A stretch of 64,000 nucleotides of DNA from positions 87,742 through 151,741 of the forward strand of contig MU839190.1 in the NCBI GenBank assembly GCA_030685235.1. Direction: 5' to 3'. Position 1 is the first letter of the stretch. Every line of letters begins with the position of its first letter. The stretch is from Copromyces sp. CBS 386.78. Its lineage: Eukaryota; Ascomycota; Sordariomycetes; Sordariales; Sordariaceae. A program made the translations under genes and the position numbers. A model generated the notes under the pieces. The model saw only the letters and a program-made list of their open reading frames with translations, made no database searches and was not told the origin of the DNA. Shown one piece after another: positions 22,217-32,418 of the stretch.

Positions 22217-23026
22217 TCATTGCCACTGAGATACCATCTTCGCAGCGTCCCGGCACGGGGCACAGAAGATGTCCGGATCATTCGATATGCGCTTGAGCAC
22301 ATCCTCAAAAACCGCGAGCTTTTCCTCATTAGTCTGCAAGAACGGATGAAATAGAATCGACAGAAATCCCTCATCTTTTAACGCAAGATCGATCTTGTTC
22401 ATCAAGTGTTCCTTGAACTGGGTTGGCGTCATAACCGCCCTCTGCTTTCGAAAGGCCGCCCTTTTAACATCGAACTTCTCCATATAGTAGCAGGCGTCTA
22501 CCTCGGGCCACTCCAAGGGCAGTATGGTAATACCACTCAGGTGATTGAGCCATCTATAATCCTGGTCTACTGGTGAGATATACTCTAGCCCCTTCTCTTT
22601 CATCAGATCCCACGAAGTACACTCTCCCAGCCCTCCTCCCGGCGGTCGGAATCCAACGTACTTGATCCCCGACGCCTCAGCCATATCAAAGCTTTTGTCG
22701 AGTTTATCGCCCACCTCTTCAAGAGAAAGAGAAGCCCATGGTTCGTGTTGGAGACCGTGCCATGCAACCTCGTGGCCACGAGCGATGATGTCCTTGACGG
22801 CATCGGGATAGACGGCAAGGCTCCAAGACTCGATAAAGTAGGTGATTTTGACGTTGTACTTGTCGAGCAGGTCGAGCATCCGTGGGAGCTGGTTGGTGAT
22901 GGATGGATGAGTGCCAATGGGTTTGTCCCAGGTTCCTTTGTAGACGTCTTGCGCTTCGCCGAGGTTGTCCATGGTGAGGCAGATGGCTGCTTTGCGGGGA
23001 CCGCGCCATGGCCCGGACTGATGCAT
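22217..23026 (-). CDS. Polysaccharide deacetylase-like protein (NodB/HpPgdA type, 269 aa)
   Basis: An intronless minus-strand frame from ATG 23026 encodes 269 residues; the frame upstream of this codon has only GTG starts, so 23026 is preferred. It has no clear signal peptide. The NodB-type core is visible: TMDN (residues 18-21) in place of the usual DD motif, HGLQHE (90-95) giving the metal-binding H-x3-H pair, FRPPGGG (127-133), and a C-terminal FLSILFHPF segment carrying the usual catalytic-region His. The family removes N-acetyl groups from chitin or peptidoglycan-type sugars, or acts on related cyclic amides (allantoinase-like members). The substrate cannot be chosen here. Without a signal peptide it may be cytosolic, which suits the small-molecule subgroup better than cell-wall chitin deacetylases. 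Confidence 0.82.
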   Translation of the reverse strand: MHQSGPWRGPRKAAICLTMDNLGEAQDVYKGTWDKPIGTHPSITNQLPRMLDLLDKYNVKITYFIESWSLAVYPDAVKDIIARGHEVAWHGLQHEPWASLSLEEVGDKLDKSFDMAEASGIKYVGFRPPGGGLGECTSWDLMKEKGLEYISPVDQDYRWLNHLSGITILPLEWPEVDACYYMEKFDVKRAAFRKQRAVMTPTQFKEHLMNKIDLALKDEGFLSILFHPFLQTNEEKLAVFEDVLKRISNDPDIFCAPCRDAAKMVSQWQ

Positions 23027-23520
23027 GGGGGATGGAGGACTTGGGTCTGGAGTAGTGGAAATAGTGCTTTGCAAAGAATTTTTTTCACTGGGTAGGAAGA
23101 CCAACCGAGGTGTCAATGTAGTTGGAAGTGGTCTTGTGTTGTCCGGGGAAGGAAAGAGCCCGTTGCCCCGCCCCGCTCTCGGCAGTTCCCAAGCCGGTGG
23201 CCCCCGCAGCACTTCTTACCTAACAAACAAATATCACCATAACACCCGTCCACCCCACATTCACACTTTATCATCATCAATTGGCGGAGTTGCACTCAAG
23301 TTCGTAGGAAACCCATTGCGGTCACTTCGAGTGACCATTATATTATCACTATTTCTACATATCCGCAAATTCTAATTCGAAAACACGCCCTTCAAAGGGT
23401 GGTTCCCGGTACTTACCCACAGAAGAATCGCGACATACCAAAGATGGGTTGCGGACCGAAAACAACCATAACGCAAAAATAGACATTGAGAGAAAGAAGG
23501 GTACAAGAGTAGAAGTACAC
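23027..23520. other. Intergenic region
   Basis: This 494-bp stretch is the promoter side of the deacetylase and the 3' side of the gene at 23521. About 230 bp next to the deacetylase start lack ATG on the minus strand. I see no further gene. Confidence 0.5.
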
Positions 23521-24516
23521 CTACCAAGCATTGTACTCCTCCCTCTCCTCCTCCTCCGCCAAATCCTTCGCCGCCCACCATCTCTCCTTGCCCTCTTTAA
23601 TCAGGTGATTAAAGTATCCCTTCTCCCTGGCCAGATCGAATGCCTCAGCAGCGTCCCTAATAACTACCTGAACAAGACGCCGAGGCCTCCACGCGTACCT
23701 CTTCGCGGCCGATGGCATCACCGCACTCGGATCAAAGTCCTTCTCGAGATGCGGCACCAAACCAGCGTATTTATCAATGACCTTGCAAATCTCAGGATCC
23801 AACAACGACCGGACCGAAAACAGGACGATTCTGGCAAAAACAATCGCGTCCTCGCCGTCCAGCGACTTGACGGTTCCCGGCAAACCTTGCCGGTTCTTCT
23901 TACCTACCAATTGCTGCCATTTGAGCGCCTCGCACTTGCCTGTAGCGCACTGCATGTTCGCGAGCAATTCAGCAGTCCACTCGGCAAACTCCTCAAACTT
24001 GCGGTCGTGATACAAGTCCACGACGGTGTAACTCCCGCTGCAGAGGAAGACGAGCTTGGTGACCAGATCGCCTAGTTCCGTTTTGCTCATATCCTCCAGC
24101 TCAGCGAGCGAGTATCCCGGGCCCGCTTTGCTCATGAGGTAATTCACCAAGAAAGCCCCCCAGCCTCTGGTAAGCACGTTGTGCCACGTCTCGGGGTTGC
24201 CCAGTGCTACCATGTAATCCTGGGCTTCGGGCTTGGGCAACCTGCTTTCGGACTTGTCCAGGCCATAGTTGCTGGAGGAGGTTAGTCCTGCGTCTTTCAG
24301 CACGTTGTAGAGGGGGATGAGGCCTAGTTTGTGGCACAGGGAAGGATCGGAAGCTCCGTGGACGATCTTGTGAAGGATCTCACATCTACAATTGTGACAG
24401 ATGTAGGTGGTGCGCGGATTGGTGTCGCGGAAGTGTCGGAGGATGAGCGAGAAGGATGGGACGTTGTAGATGGAGTGCAAGAGGTTGTGGTTGGTTTCGG
24501 TGTCGATGGTGGGCAT
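23521..24516 (-). CDS. Unrecognised 331-aa protein
   Basis: An intronless minus-strand frame from ATG 24516 (MPTIDTETNHNLLHSIYNVP) encodes 331 residues. There is no signal peptide or membrane segment. Near the N terminus lies TTYICHNCRCEILHK, a CxxCxC cluster that could be part of a metal site, although a partner cluster is not evident. The middle is rich in hydrophobic and charged helix-like sequence, and the C terminus is acidic (AEEEEREEYNAW). I do not recognise a family. Codon use and uninterrupted length make it very likely to be a real gene. Confidence 0.8.
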   Translation of the reverse strand: MPTIDTETNHNLLHSIYNVPSFSLILRHFRDTNPRTTYICHNCRCEILHKIVHGASDPSLCHKLGLIPLYNVLKDAGLTSSSNYGLDKSESRLPKPEAQDYMVALGNPETWHNVLTRGWGAFLVNYLMSKAGPGYSLAELEDMSKTELGDLVTKLVFLCSGSYTVVDLYHDRKFEEFAEWTAELLANMQCATGKCEALKWQQLVGKKNRQGLPGTVKSLDGEDAIVFARIVLFSVRSLLDPEICKVIDKYAGLVPHLEKDFDPSAVMPSAAKRYAWRPRRLVQVVIRDAAEAFDLAREKGYFNHLIKEGKERWWAAKDLAEEEEREEYNAW

Positions 24517-25366
24517 CTTGGGCGATTGTTGGTTCGGTGGGACGTTGCCTGAGAGAGCTTTGGGTTGTCGTCTGCTGGTGGTGATGATCGGAGTTGGGTT
24601 GCTTGTTCGTTGAATGAAAAATTCTGTTCTTGTGCGACCTGACCAGGGTATTTGTAGGCATCTTGCTGTGTCTTGAAACTTCAGAACTCAAGTAGAAACA
24701 ATCCTGTTGTTCAGGTCTTTCTTGTTTGGCTTTTACGGATGTTGTTCTCTTGTTAAAGTGCCGAGGACACGAACAAGGGGGGTAAAGAGAAGTTGATATC
24801 GGTTTTGTTGCTTCTTTATTCCGGTATGCTGCTATTTACTTGTGATGTTTCTTCAAAGCATACTCAAAGGCATAACTTGTTGAACATTAATAGAGCTGTT
24901 CATGAAAGCATGGCCGGGACGGAAGGATTTCACAAGGCCCGAGGATAGGTACTGATGATTAATCTCCTGTTGTTCTCAACATCAGAACCATTGATTTGAC
25001 GGACAGAATTATCTAACCTGTTGGCTTATTCACCGGCTCTTGTTGCTAAAAGACGTGGCATGTCATGTTCTCTCCTTTTCCATTCATTCGTCCCTTGTAT
25101 TCCACTTCAAGGGACTCGATAGACACTCGGTGATATATTCACAATTGCGGAGGCTTGTGACTGGTTCCCTTCGGATATCACCTCTATGGCACCGTAGCAG
25201 ATGTTAGAGCCACTCAAATGAAGTTCAATTTTGTCATTCATGACCGAATGCCTAACTAAAGGCAGTCTCAACTAGTTGACCGAAGCCATGTCAAGCATGG
25301 TGACGTTTGTGGGTCACCACTTATAGGGTCCAGTTTTCAGCAAATCTACCCAGATAATTCAAACCA
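24517..25366. other. Intergenic region with no recognised gene
   Basis: The first 140 or so bases beside 24516 lack ATG on the minus strand and fit the promoter and leader of that gene. Nothing else is recognised before the tRNA gene. Confidence 0.5.
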
Positions 25367-25437
25367 GCGCCAGTGGTTTAGTGGTAAAATCCATCGTTGC
25401 CATCGATGGGCCCCGCGTTCGATTCGCGGCTGGCGCA
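25367..25437 (+). tRNA. tRNA-Gly (anticodon GCC)
   Basis: A 71-nt cloverleaf is complete: acceptor stem GCGCCAG pairing with CTGGCGC and an A discriminator, D arm around TGGTTTAGTGGTAAAA, anticodon loop TTGCCAT with anticodon GCC, and T arm GCGTTCGATTCGC. The B box GTTCGATTC is canonical. T4 and T8 runs follow at 25442 and 25450 and would terminate Pol III. It reads glycine GGC/GGU codons. Confidence 0.97.
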
Positions 25438-26253
25438 TTTGTTTTCTTCTTTTTTTTATTTTTCATTCTCCTTTTTTTTTCTGCTTCCCTTTCTTTGTTC
25501 GACCAGTATCTTTTTTGTTGCTCCCCGTTATCCCTCAACACCTTCCAGTGTTCTTCTCGAGCTCTTCAAATTTGTGTGGTCCTTCCCGATGTCAAATTTT
25601 GCCCTTCCAACTGAATGCAATCTCGTAGCGCATCAACCATCAGCCAGTCCCATATTCAGCACAGGCCAATGCCATTCGTTGTTTGTTCTTGTGTTGCAAA
25701 GCCACCACCAAAGGAGATAACCAAATTGAAAATTTGAAATTCTTCTCAGTGACCAACCATCTTCACGAACGAATTCATTCAAGGTTTTTCTCACATGCTG
25801 CGTTCCACTTGTTGGGTTTTTCGTTGACGGTAGGGCCGTTCATCTTGCTCCCGGGGCCGCCCACTTACCCACTAATAAGGTTGCTCAACAGGCTGTGTCC
25901 ATTTGTTACAGGAACGGCAAACGCGACAAAACTCTCAAAGAGTTCAGCTCTGCCCATCCGGCCGCCGCGTCGGGGATTAACGCTGCATCTAGTCCATAAA
26001 TACTCGATCCCAAATGCCGTTGCGAAATTATCCAAATGCTTTTGTTTGGGTGAGTCGTGCAACTAAGAGCGCGGATTGCAGCCAATCTTGTGAAATCAAG
26101 ACAACCAGTTGAATCCTTGTTAGACAAACGGGCGTAGTTTTTATATATATATATTTTTTCTTCTTCTTTTTTTCTCAGTGGTATCGCTTAACGCCTTGCC
26201 AGGCACGAATGGGTTGTTACTGGCTGGGCCAAGATGCTGAGCTTGCTGGTATA
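25438..26253. other. Intergenic region with no recognised gene
   Basis: It starts with a T-rich tract after the tRNA and ends at the LTR element. It contains a short (TA)n run near 26140. Open frames here are short and overlap one another, and none is supported. Confidence 0.55.
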
Positions 26254-26433
26254 TGTTAGATGTGACTGTGCAGAATTGATTAATTGAAGAGTGTGTGTAA
26301 CTGACTCGCCCAGAAGGTCTGGGGGGTGCTGGAGTATCCTAGAGGGACCTAGAAACCAGTAATTTAGGGGGCTAGGCGGCTAACCTAGATTGAGTATAGT
26401 TAGAAACCTAGATATTTACCTTCTAATTTAATA
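26254..26433. repeat. Left LTR (180 bp)
   Basis: It begins TGTTAGATGTGACTGTG and ends TTCTAATTTAATA. It aligns without gaps to the LTR at 32239-32418 with about 24 differences, all transitions. Confidence 0.88.
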
Positions 26434-29400
26434 TACCCCCTCACTTATAGACTTTTTCAAAATAGGGTAAAAGTAAAGCTATTTATAATTTTCTCTCTTT
26501 TGGCACGTTAATCTCCCTAGTTAAATTATAAGTATCCTCTAGAATATTATCGGGAACTTCCCTCTTAATCTTTATCTCTTTTCGAGCCGGCGCGTTCGCT
26601 ATCCTTATTAATTTTTGGAATTTTTCGTAATCTAGCTGTCCTAGTACTTTTATTAAGCCGTTTATTAATATTTTCTTTATTTTTAAATATTCGATTACAA
26701 TCCTTCCGTTTATAATTTTTTATTGTAATTAGTAACGATAAATATCGATATATTTTAGTTTAATTATTAATCGTAAAATTTTAACGGTTAGAATACGGAT
26801 TGTTTAAGTATTATTATAATTGATTATAGGGATTTCCTAATCGAGGGGAATTTCGATTTCCTTATATAGACGTATGATAGCGATAGTTTCTTTTATTACG
26901 TTAGAGATCGATAATAGTTCTACTTCGGTAGTTGAAGTTAATACCGTTTTCTACTTAGTAGTACTTTAATGGACAAGACTACCGAATAGTTTAATCGTGA
27001 AATTATATAAGTTTTTCCGATTTAGGGTATTATTGGCGTATAAGGTATTTGAAATTATTTTAAATTTTAATAATAATTTAAAGTAGAAAGAGAGATTTGG
27101 GTAGAATTAAAGGTAGTATAATACTTTATTAGTAGTTTTGCGATATTAAAGATTAGGGTTGTAATTGTGGCGAATTAAACGGTTGGTTATAAAGGTAATA
27201 TTTATTCGGGTAATTATTATAACGTATATTATCGATCCGACGACGATTTAATAATTTTGTATTTTATCGAAGGTAGTTACATTATTGTAGGGTAGAAGTT
27301 CTTCGTTATTTATTAGAATAAAGGCGAAGGTATAGGGATTTTTAATAAGTTTGGTAATTTTATAAATATATTCCCGTTAAGATAACTAGATTAGTCCTGC
27401 CTTTCGATTTCGAATAATTTCAATACTTAGAAACTATTAGAGGTTATTATTCTTTATAAATTTATATTTTTCTTCTAGATTCTTTATTATTTAACTAATT
27501 TTATTACGTAATTTTTAGTCGAAGGTAAATATAATATTATTAATATAGTAGAAGATTAGAATTTTACCGTATTTGAGGATATATAGATTTTTGAGTAATA
27601 GTTGGAAATTTATATTTTTAAAGGTATTATTGAATTTTTATTATTAGAGTAGAGGAGTATATCGTAGATTATAGAAGGCTTTAAGTAGTTTGAATATTGT
27701 ATAATATTTTCGATATTTAGGAGGTATATATATATAGATTTCTTTATTGAGATAGGCGTTGACGAAGGTATTTATAGCGTTATATTAAATAAGTTCGAAG
27801 TTGAATTTAGTAGTATAAGCGATAATAGATTAAAAAAAGTGATTAACTAACGTAGAGGCGTACGTTTTTTTCCCATAATAATATTATTAATCCTTTTTAA
27901 TTATAAGGCGAACCTTTACCTTTTGAAAGCGATTGTATTTATTGAATTTATATACGTATATTTATATATAATTAAGGATTTAGATACTTTTGGTGCGAGG
28001 GATATTTTTATCGACTTCTATTTACGATTTTATTTCTTTGTAACTATTAAAATATGTTTCTTCTATTTGTTTAAAGAGGTTTTTTAATTTATAATATTCG
28101 AAATTACAGTAAATCTTTAGGACTAGGGGTAGATTTTAATATTTAATAGAATTTAATTAGCTACCTTTAGTAATTAAACAATTAATTTTTGCCTTTATAA
28201 TAACCTTACCCTATTTTTAGCCTATTAATTAAACGAGTTTCCTAGCGTTAAAGGTAGCTTCCTATAGTTCGAAAGTTAGGAAGGAGATAGGCTTTTGTAA
28301 ATTAATAATAAAATTAGTAGAAAGAGCAGTTAGTAGTATATTTAAAGGGGTAAGGTATTTAAGTATAAAGTCGAAGGATATTTTATTTTAAATATTAGAC
28401 TTAATTAGCTTAGGGTTAATGCTATTATTACTATTTATTTATAATTCGTTATTGAGGAGTAATAGTAATAATTGGGTAAGATTATTATTTTCTATATTTT
28501 AAATTGCATTAAGGGATTCGAAGTATTATATAGATAATTGAAGCGGGTAATCGACTTTATTAAATAGGTTAAAAATTTTATCGCTAATTAATCTTAATTT
28601 TTCCTTAATTTCGTTAGGGTTTTTTAAATAAATTGAACTCTCATTAAATAATATATTACGGGTATAAACAATACGGTTTGCTTACGGGTTCTAAATTTAG
28701 TAGATAAATAAGGTAGTATAGCCGACGAAGTAGCCAATTTATACTTTTAATTAGAATTTCTTTCGTCGCTATTCCTTTTTCTAGGCGATTCTTATTATTA
28801 TATAAATTTTATAATTGTAAATACGTAAATAGTTGAAATTAGGTTTCTGGGGATTAATTTATACTTTTTTACAATAGATTACAAAGGTATAAAATTATTC
28901 GTAGGAAGACTTCTAATTGTAGAAATATTTAGGCGACCGGTTGGTAAGGTAAATTATTATTAAAACGATTTAAGGCTAGAGGTTATAAGGGAAATAGGAA
29001 TTATTTGTTATAGTATACGCCTTTTTTTTAATTATACCCCTTGAACGCTTAGTACTACCGTTTTGAGTTTGAGTATTAAGTATTGAAGGTTTGAGAATAA
29101 TAAGGCGAATAATTAATTTATCCTTAATATACTAGTTATTGAATTCGTTATTATATTTAATATATTTAACCTTAACGTTATACTAGTAATTAATCGTATC
29201 GATAATTGAGAGTAGTCTTTTAGCGATAGTTTTTGCCGTACGTATCGCTATATAGATATTTTAGACGAATTTAGTCTATTGATAAGTAACGAATATTATA
29301 TATTTAAAGCTTCCTTTCCTTTGCTTATATTCGAGAAAATTGACGGCGAAGCGTTCTCTTAATTTAAAGCTTCGGTTGTATAGTTTTCGTATAATTTATT

Positions 29401-30693
29401 GTTCAATTTTAAATATATTGTACGCGTTGTATTAGTAAGTCGTTAGTCCTTTAAATTTAGTACCTTTAATATTGTAAAGGTATTCGAAGATTTGCGGATT
29501 GTAGTAACCGAACCGTTCGTACTAGAGTTAGGCGGGTATTTTATACGTACGACAGCTAATATAGGAATTGAAGCGGTTTCGTCGAACGAAGAAAGTAGTA
29601 CGGTTAAAGGAGAGGGGAAAGTATTTGAAAATTGTTTAATAATAGATTTCTTAAAGGAAATAGAAAATCGACCCGTTTGGCCAATAAAGGTAATTATTAA
29701 GTAATTTGTAATCCTAATAAAAACCTTACTTTCGAAATAGGTATAAAAATATAAGATTTATAGTAAAATTAGGGTAGAAGGCGATTTTTCTTAGTTGTAG
29801 CCGTAGAATTCCCTTTTTTTTTATATTTTTATATTAATAGTCCTAAAACTTTTGATAGGTATTTGAGAGTTTTTAATTTAAACGTAGTCTTTTAGGGACG
29901 TTATTCAAAATATAGAAAAATAATTAATTTTATTAAAGATATATAGGGAAATCCTAAAATCGAAGATTATTAAATTCTTAAGAAAGTAAATATCCCTTCC
30001 GTTATTTACATTAAAAGTACTTTATTTAATAAAAAATATTGAATCGTAAGTACCGATTTTTCGTCGCCTTTAGGTCTTTGAGGTAGCAGTTTGCGTAAAG
30101 GTAATAAAGCGGTCTTATATTTAATTCCTAGCCTTTTTTACTTCCTTACTAATTTCGGGAAATTTTTTAAGATTTTCGTTAATAAATTTCTAAGTAGAAT
30201 TATTAGGCTTTTAAGTAAGGTTATTTTTTATTTTAAGTATTAAATATTAGTAGTATATTATTAGGTGAAGGCTTTATTTATATACTTTATATAGCGGCGC
30301 GGATCTTCCTTTTTTTTTCGGCCGTAAAGAATTATTTACATTTTTATCCGCATTACGTTTCTTCTTTACGTATACTTTCCATTTTTTTTTACGATTAGAA
30401 TTAGGAGCGTCCTCCTTCTTAGGTATAAATTCTTTCGAACTAAATTAATTAATACCCTAAGCGCTACGAATTATAGTTTTTTTATTAGTTAGTAGTACGG
30501 TACGTTCTAATATATTAACCCTTTTAAAGTTAGCGGATATATTTTTATAGTTTAAGGATGAATTTTTTAAATTGCAATTAAATTTCTAGGTATTATTTAC
30601 CTAAATAGGTTTATATTCGCGGGTTATATTAATAAAATTAGTAAATTATAAGGTAGGGGAGGTAGTTTCGTTAATATTTAGTTTTTTACTATT

Positions 30694-30824
30694 TATGACA
30701 GGGCGGAAGTGCACATGTCCCAACAACGCCAAACCTATCCGGTAAAAGATAGGACGTAATTCTGCTTGCAAGGCAGAACTCGAAGTGCACACTATAAACC
30801 AGCATCACGGATAACCCCGTGACA
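30694..30824. repeat. TRIM-like element, left terminal repeat (131 bp)
   Basis: This copy has GGAAGTGC where the right copy has GGGAGTGC; otherwise the two agree. It contains the inverted pair TTCTGC...GCAGAA around TTGCAAG. Confidence 0.85.
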
Positions 30825-31146
30825 CTACCTCCCTTCAAAGCGAAGTTTTATACTTCAAGATGAAGCTCCATCCCCCAATGGAAGCGACAATGTCGCGAAG
30901 GATTTCGCCGTCAATTAAGACGGCGGCTTATAGCACTACCTGAACCAATGGTTCCAATGGGGTAGCCTTTGACATTTTGGTGCATCTGCGCCCTCGAAGC
31001 GTAGTGCGGGCGGTTTTGCAATGTTTTTCATTGAGTGAATACGCTCCTGTTTTCCTCACGGTATTGCTACCAAGTCCTTTCAGGGGACCGAGCACCGTGG
31101 TCGGAGCGCACTCGAAAAAACCCGCCTTTCCAAAATGCCACTGCGG

Positions 31147-31157
31147 GGAATCGAACC
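31147..31157 (-). promoter_or_regulatory. Perfect tRNA-type B box inside the nested element
   Basis: On the minus strand GGTTCGATTCC matches the Pol III B-box consensus exactly, and the neighbouring CCCCGCAGTGGCA looks like a tRNA 3' end. A matching A box or complete cloverleaf was not found upstream. Confidence 0.4.
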
Positions 31158-31187
31158 CAAGGCATCCCACTGTTAAGCAGAATTAAC

Positions 31188-31318
31188 TATGACAGGGCGG
31201 GAGTGCACATGTCCCAACAACGCCAAACCTATCCGGTAAAAGATAGGACGTAATTCTGCTTGCAAGGCAGAACTCGAAGTGCACACTATAAACCAGCATC
31301 ACGGATAACCCCGTGACA
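31188..31318. repeat. TRIM-like element, right terminal repeat (131 bp)
   Basis: This copy ends at CCGTGACA and is followed directly by the CTATT target duplication and the RIP-type DNA. Confidence 0.85.
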
Positions 31319-32238
31319 CTATTAGCAATGAGGATTTCCTAGTTTGAAACCTATTTTTCGAAATCTTTAGGTTGTTTTTTAGCGGTCTCTTTAATAAAGG
31401 TTTAGTATTTTCGTTGGGTAGTGGCGATTTAGTCGATAGGGCGGTAGTTAATTTGGTTCTTAATTTATTTTAATTATTTATAGGTGGATTTATCCTATTT
31501 GAAAGCGGTATTAGCGAATTGGTTAGTAATATAAGTATTTATTTAGCTTTAGATTTTTGTATTAACATTATCGAAGTTTTTTTAGTGTTTATAGTAGGTA
31601 TTATATATATTGTTAGCCTAGTTGTAAGTAGTTTTTTTTTTTACGGTAAGGTTTGTAGTAGGGTTGATTATTATATTTTCTTTAATATTTTATTCGGTAT
31701 AGTATTTATCCTCCTCTTTAAAATCTTTTTCGTTATTAGAATCTTCTTTAACTTTTTATTAGAATTAAGTAGTAGTGGTAGTAGCGGTCTTAGTACTATC
31801 TTCGTTAGTTTGGGTTTGAGTCTAAATTTGGGTTTGGGTTATAGTAGTGTTTATTGTAGTTATTATAGTAGTTATCGCTACGACCTTTTTAATTCGGATT
31901 CCTCTATTGAATTTGATAAATTCTTTTTTAGCCGTTAATATACGATCTTTTACGGGCTTTATAAGGAAGAAATCTTTTGGCTTAGGAAATAGGACCCTTT
32001 AGATTATAGGTCTTTCCTTGAGTAATTAGTTATTAAAGTCTTAATTACTTCTAGCTAGTTGTTTAAGGGTTTTATACTAGTTGGACTAGTCGTTTTAGAT
32101 TTTGAGGACGATTGTAATAGTTTTATTAGTAGATTCTTTTAATAGAAATATAGCTAACGTTGTTGGTTTCGTAGGGATATTGCTTGTATCGGTTATTGTG
32201 GCGCTTCTTGTTGTAAATACGTAAATTAGATTATTAAT

Positions 32239-32418
32239 TATTAAATATGATTGTGTAGAATTGATTGATTGAAGAGTGTATGTAATTGATTCGCCTAGAA
32301 GGTTTGGGGGGTGCTGGAGTATCCTAGAGGGACCTAGAAACTAGTAATCTAGGGGGCTGGGCGGCTAACCCAGATTGAGTATAGCCAGAAACCCAGATAT
32401 CCACCCTCTAATCTGACA
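32239..32418. repeat. Right LTR (180 bp)
   Basis: It begins TATTAAATATGATTGTG and ends CTCTAATCTGACA. The first part is more mutated than the left LTR and the last part less, so the changes are distributed unevenly over the two copies. Confidence 0.88.

Larger units (their letters stand above)
30694..31318. mobile_element. Nested 625-bp TRIM-like element with 131-bp terminal direct repeats
   Basis: Two 131-bp direct repeats (30694-30824 and 31188-31318) differ at one base that I can see, and enclose a 363-bp interior. The element is flanked by CTATT on both sides (30689-30693 and 31319-31323), a perfect 5-bp target duplication. Its base composition is normal although it sits in TA-rich RIP DNA. 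It has no coding capacity for transposition, so it would depend on other elements, as terminal-repeat retrotransposons in miniature do. The repeats begin TATGACAGGG and end CCGTGACA, so they lack the usual TG start. The ORFs in it encode strings like GNRTQG and CGESNPRHP that come from a tRNA-like sequence and are not genes. Confidence 0.8.
26254..32418. mobile_element. RIP-mutated LTR retrotransposon (6165 bp including a nested element)
   Basis: Two direct repeats of 180 bp bound the element, and the interior is TA-rich with stops in all frames. The flanks are GTATA before the left LTR and GTATG after the right LTR, a 5-bp target duplication with one G-to-A change. The LTRs have TG...CA ends, allowing for transitions. 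The element has no open polyprotein frame; short frames such as 29492-29704 and 31519-31938 are fragments. The superfamily is not readable by eye. The minus strand near 31500-32230 reads a Pro/Asn/Gln/Thr-rich gag-like string, which hints at minus-strand transcription. Confidence 0.85.

Noticed and set aside
22217..23212. Longer version of the deacetylase starting at 23212
   Set aside because: It begins with GTG; the first ATG in frame is at 23026, where recognisable sequence starts.
26115..26170. (TA)n run and T tract
   Set aside because: An ordinary simple sequence with no sign of function.
30977..31253. Overlapping small frames in the nested element
   Set aside because: Strings such as CGESNPRHP and GNRTQG derive from the tRNA-like tract.
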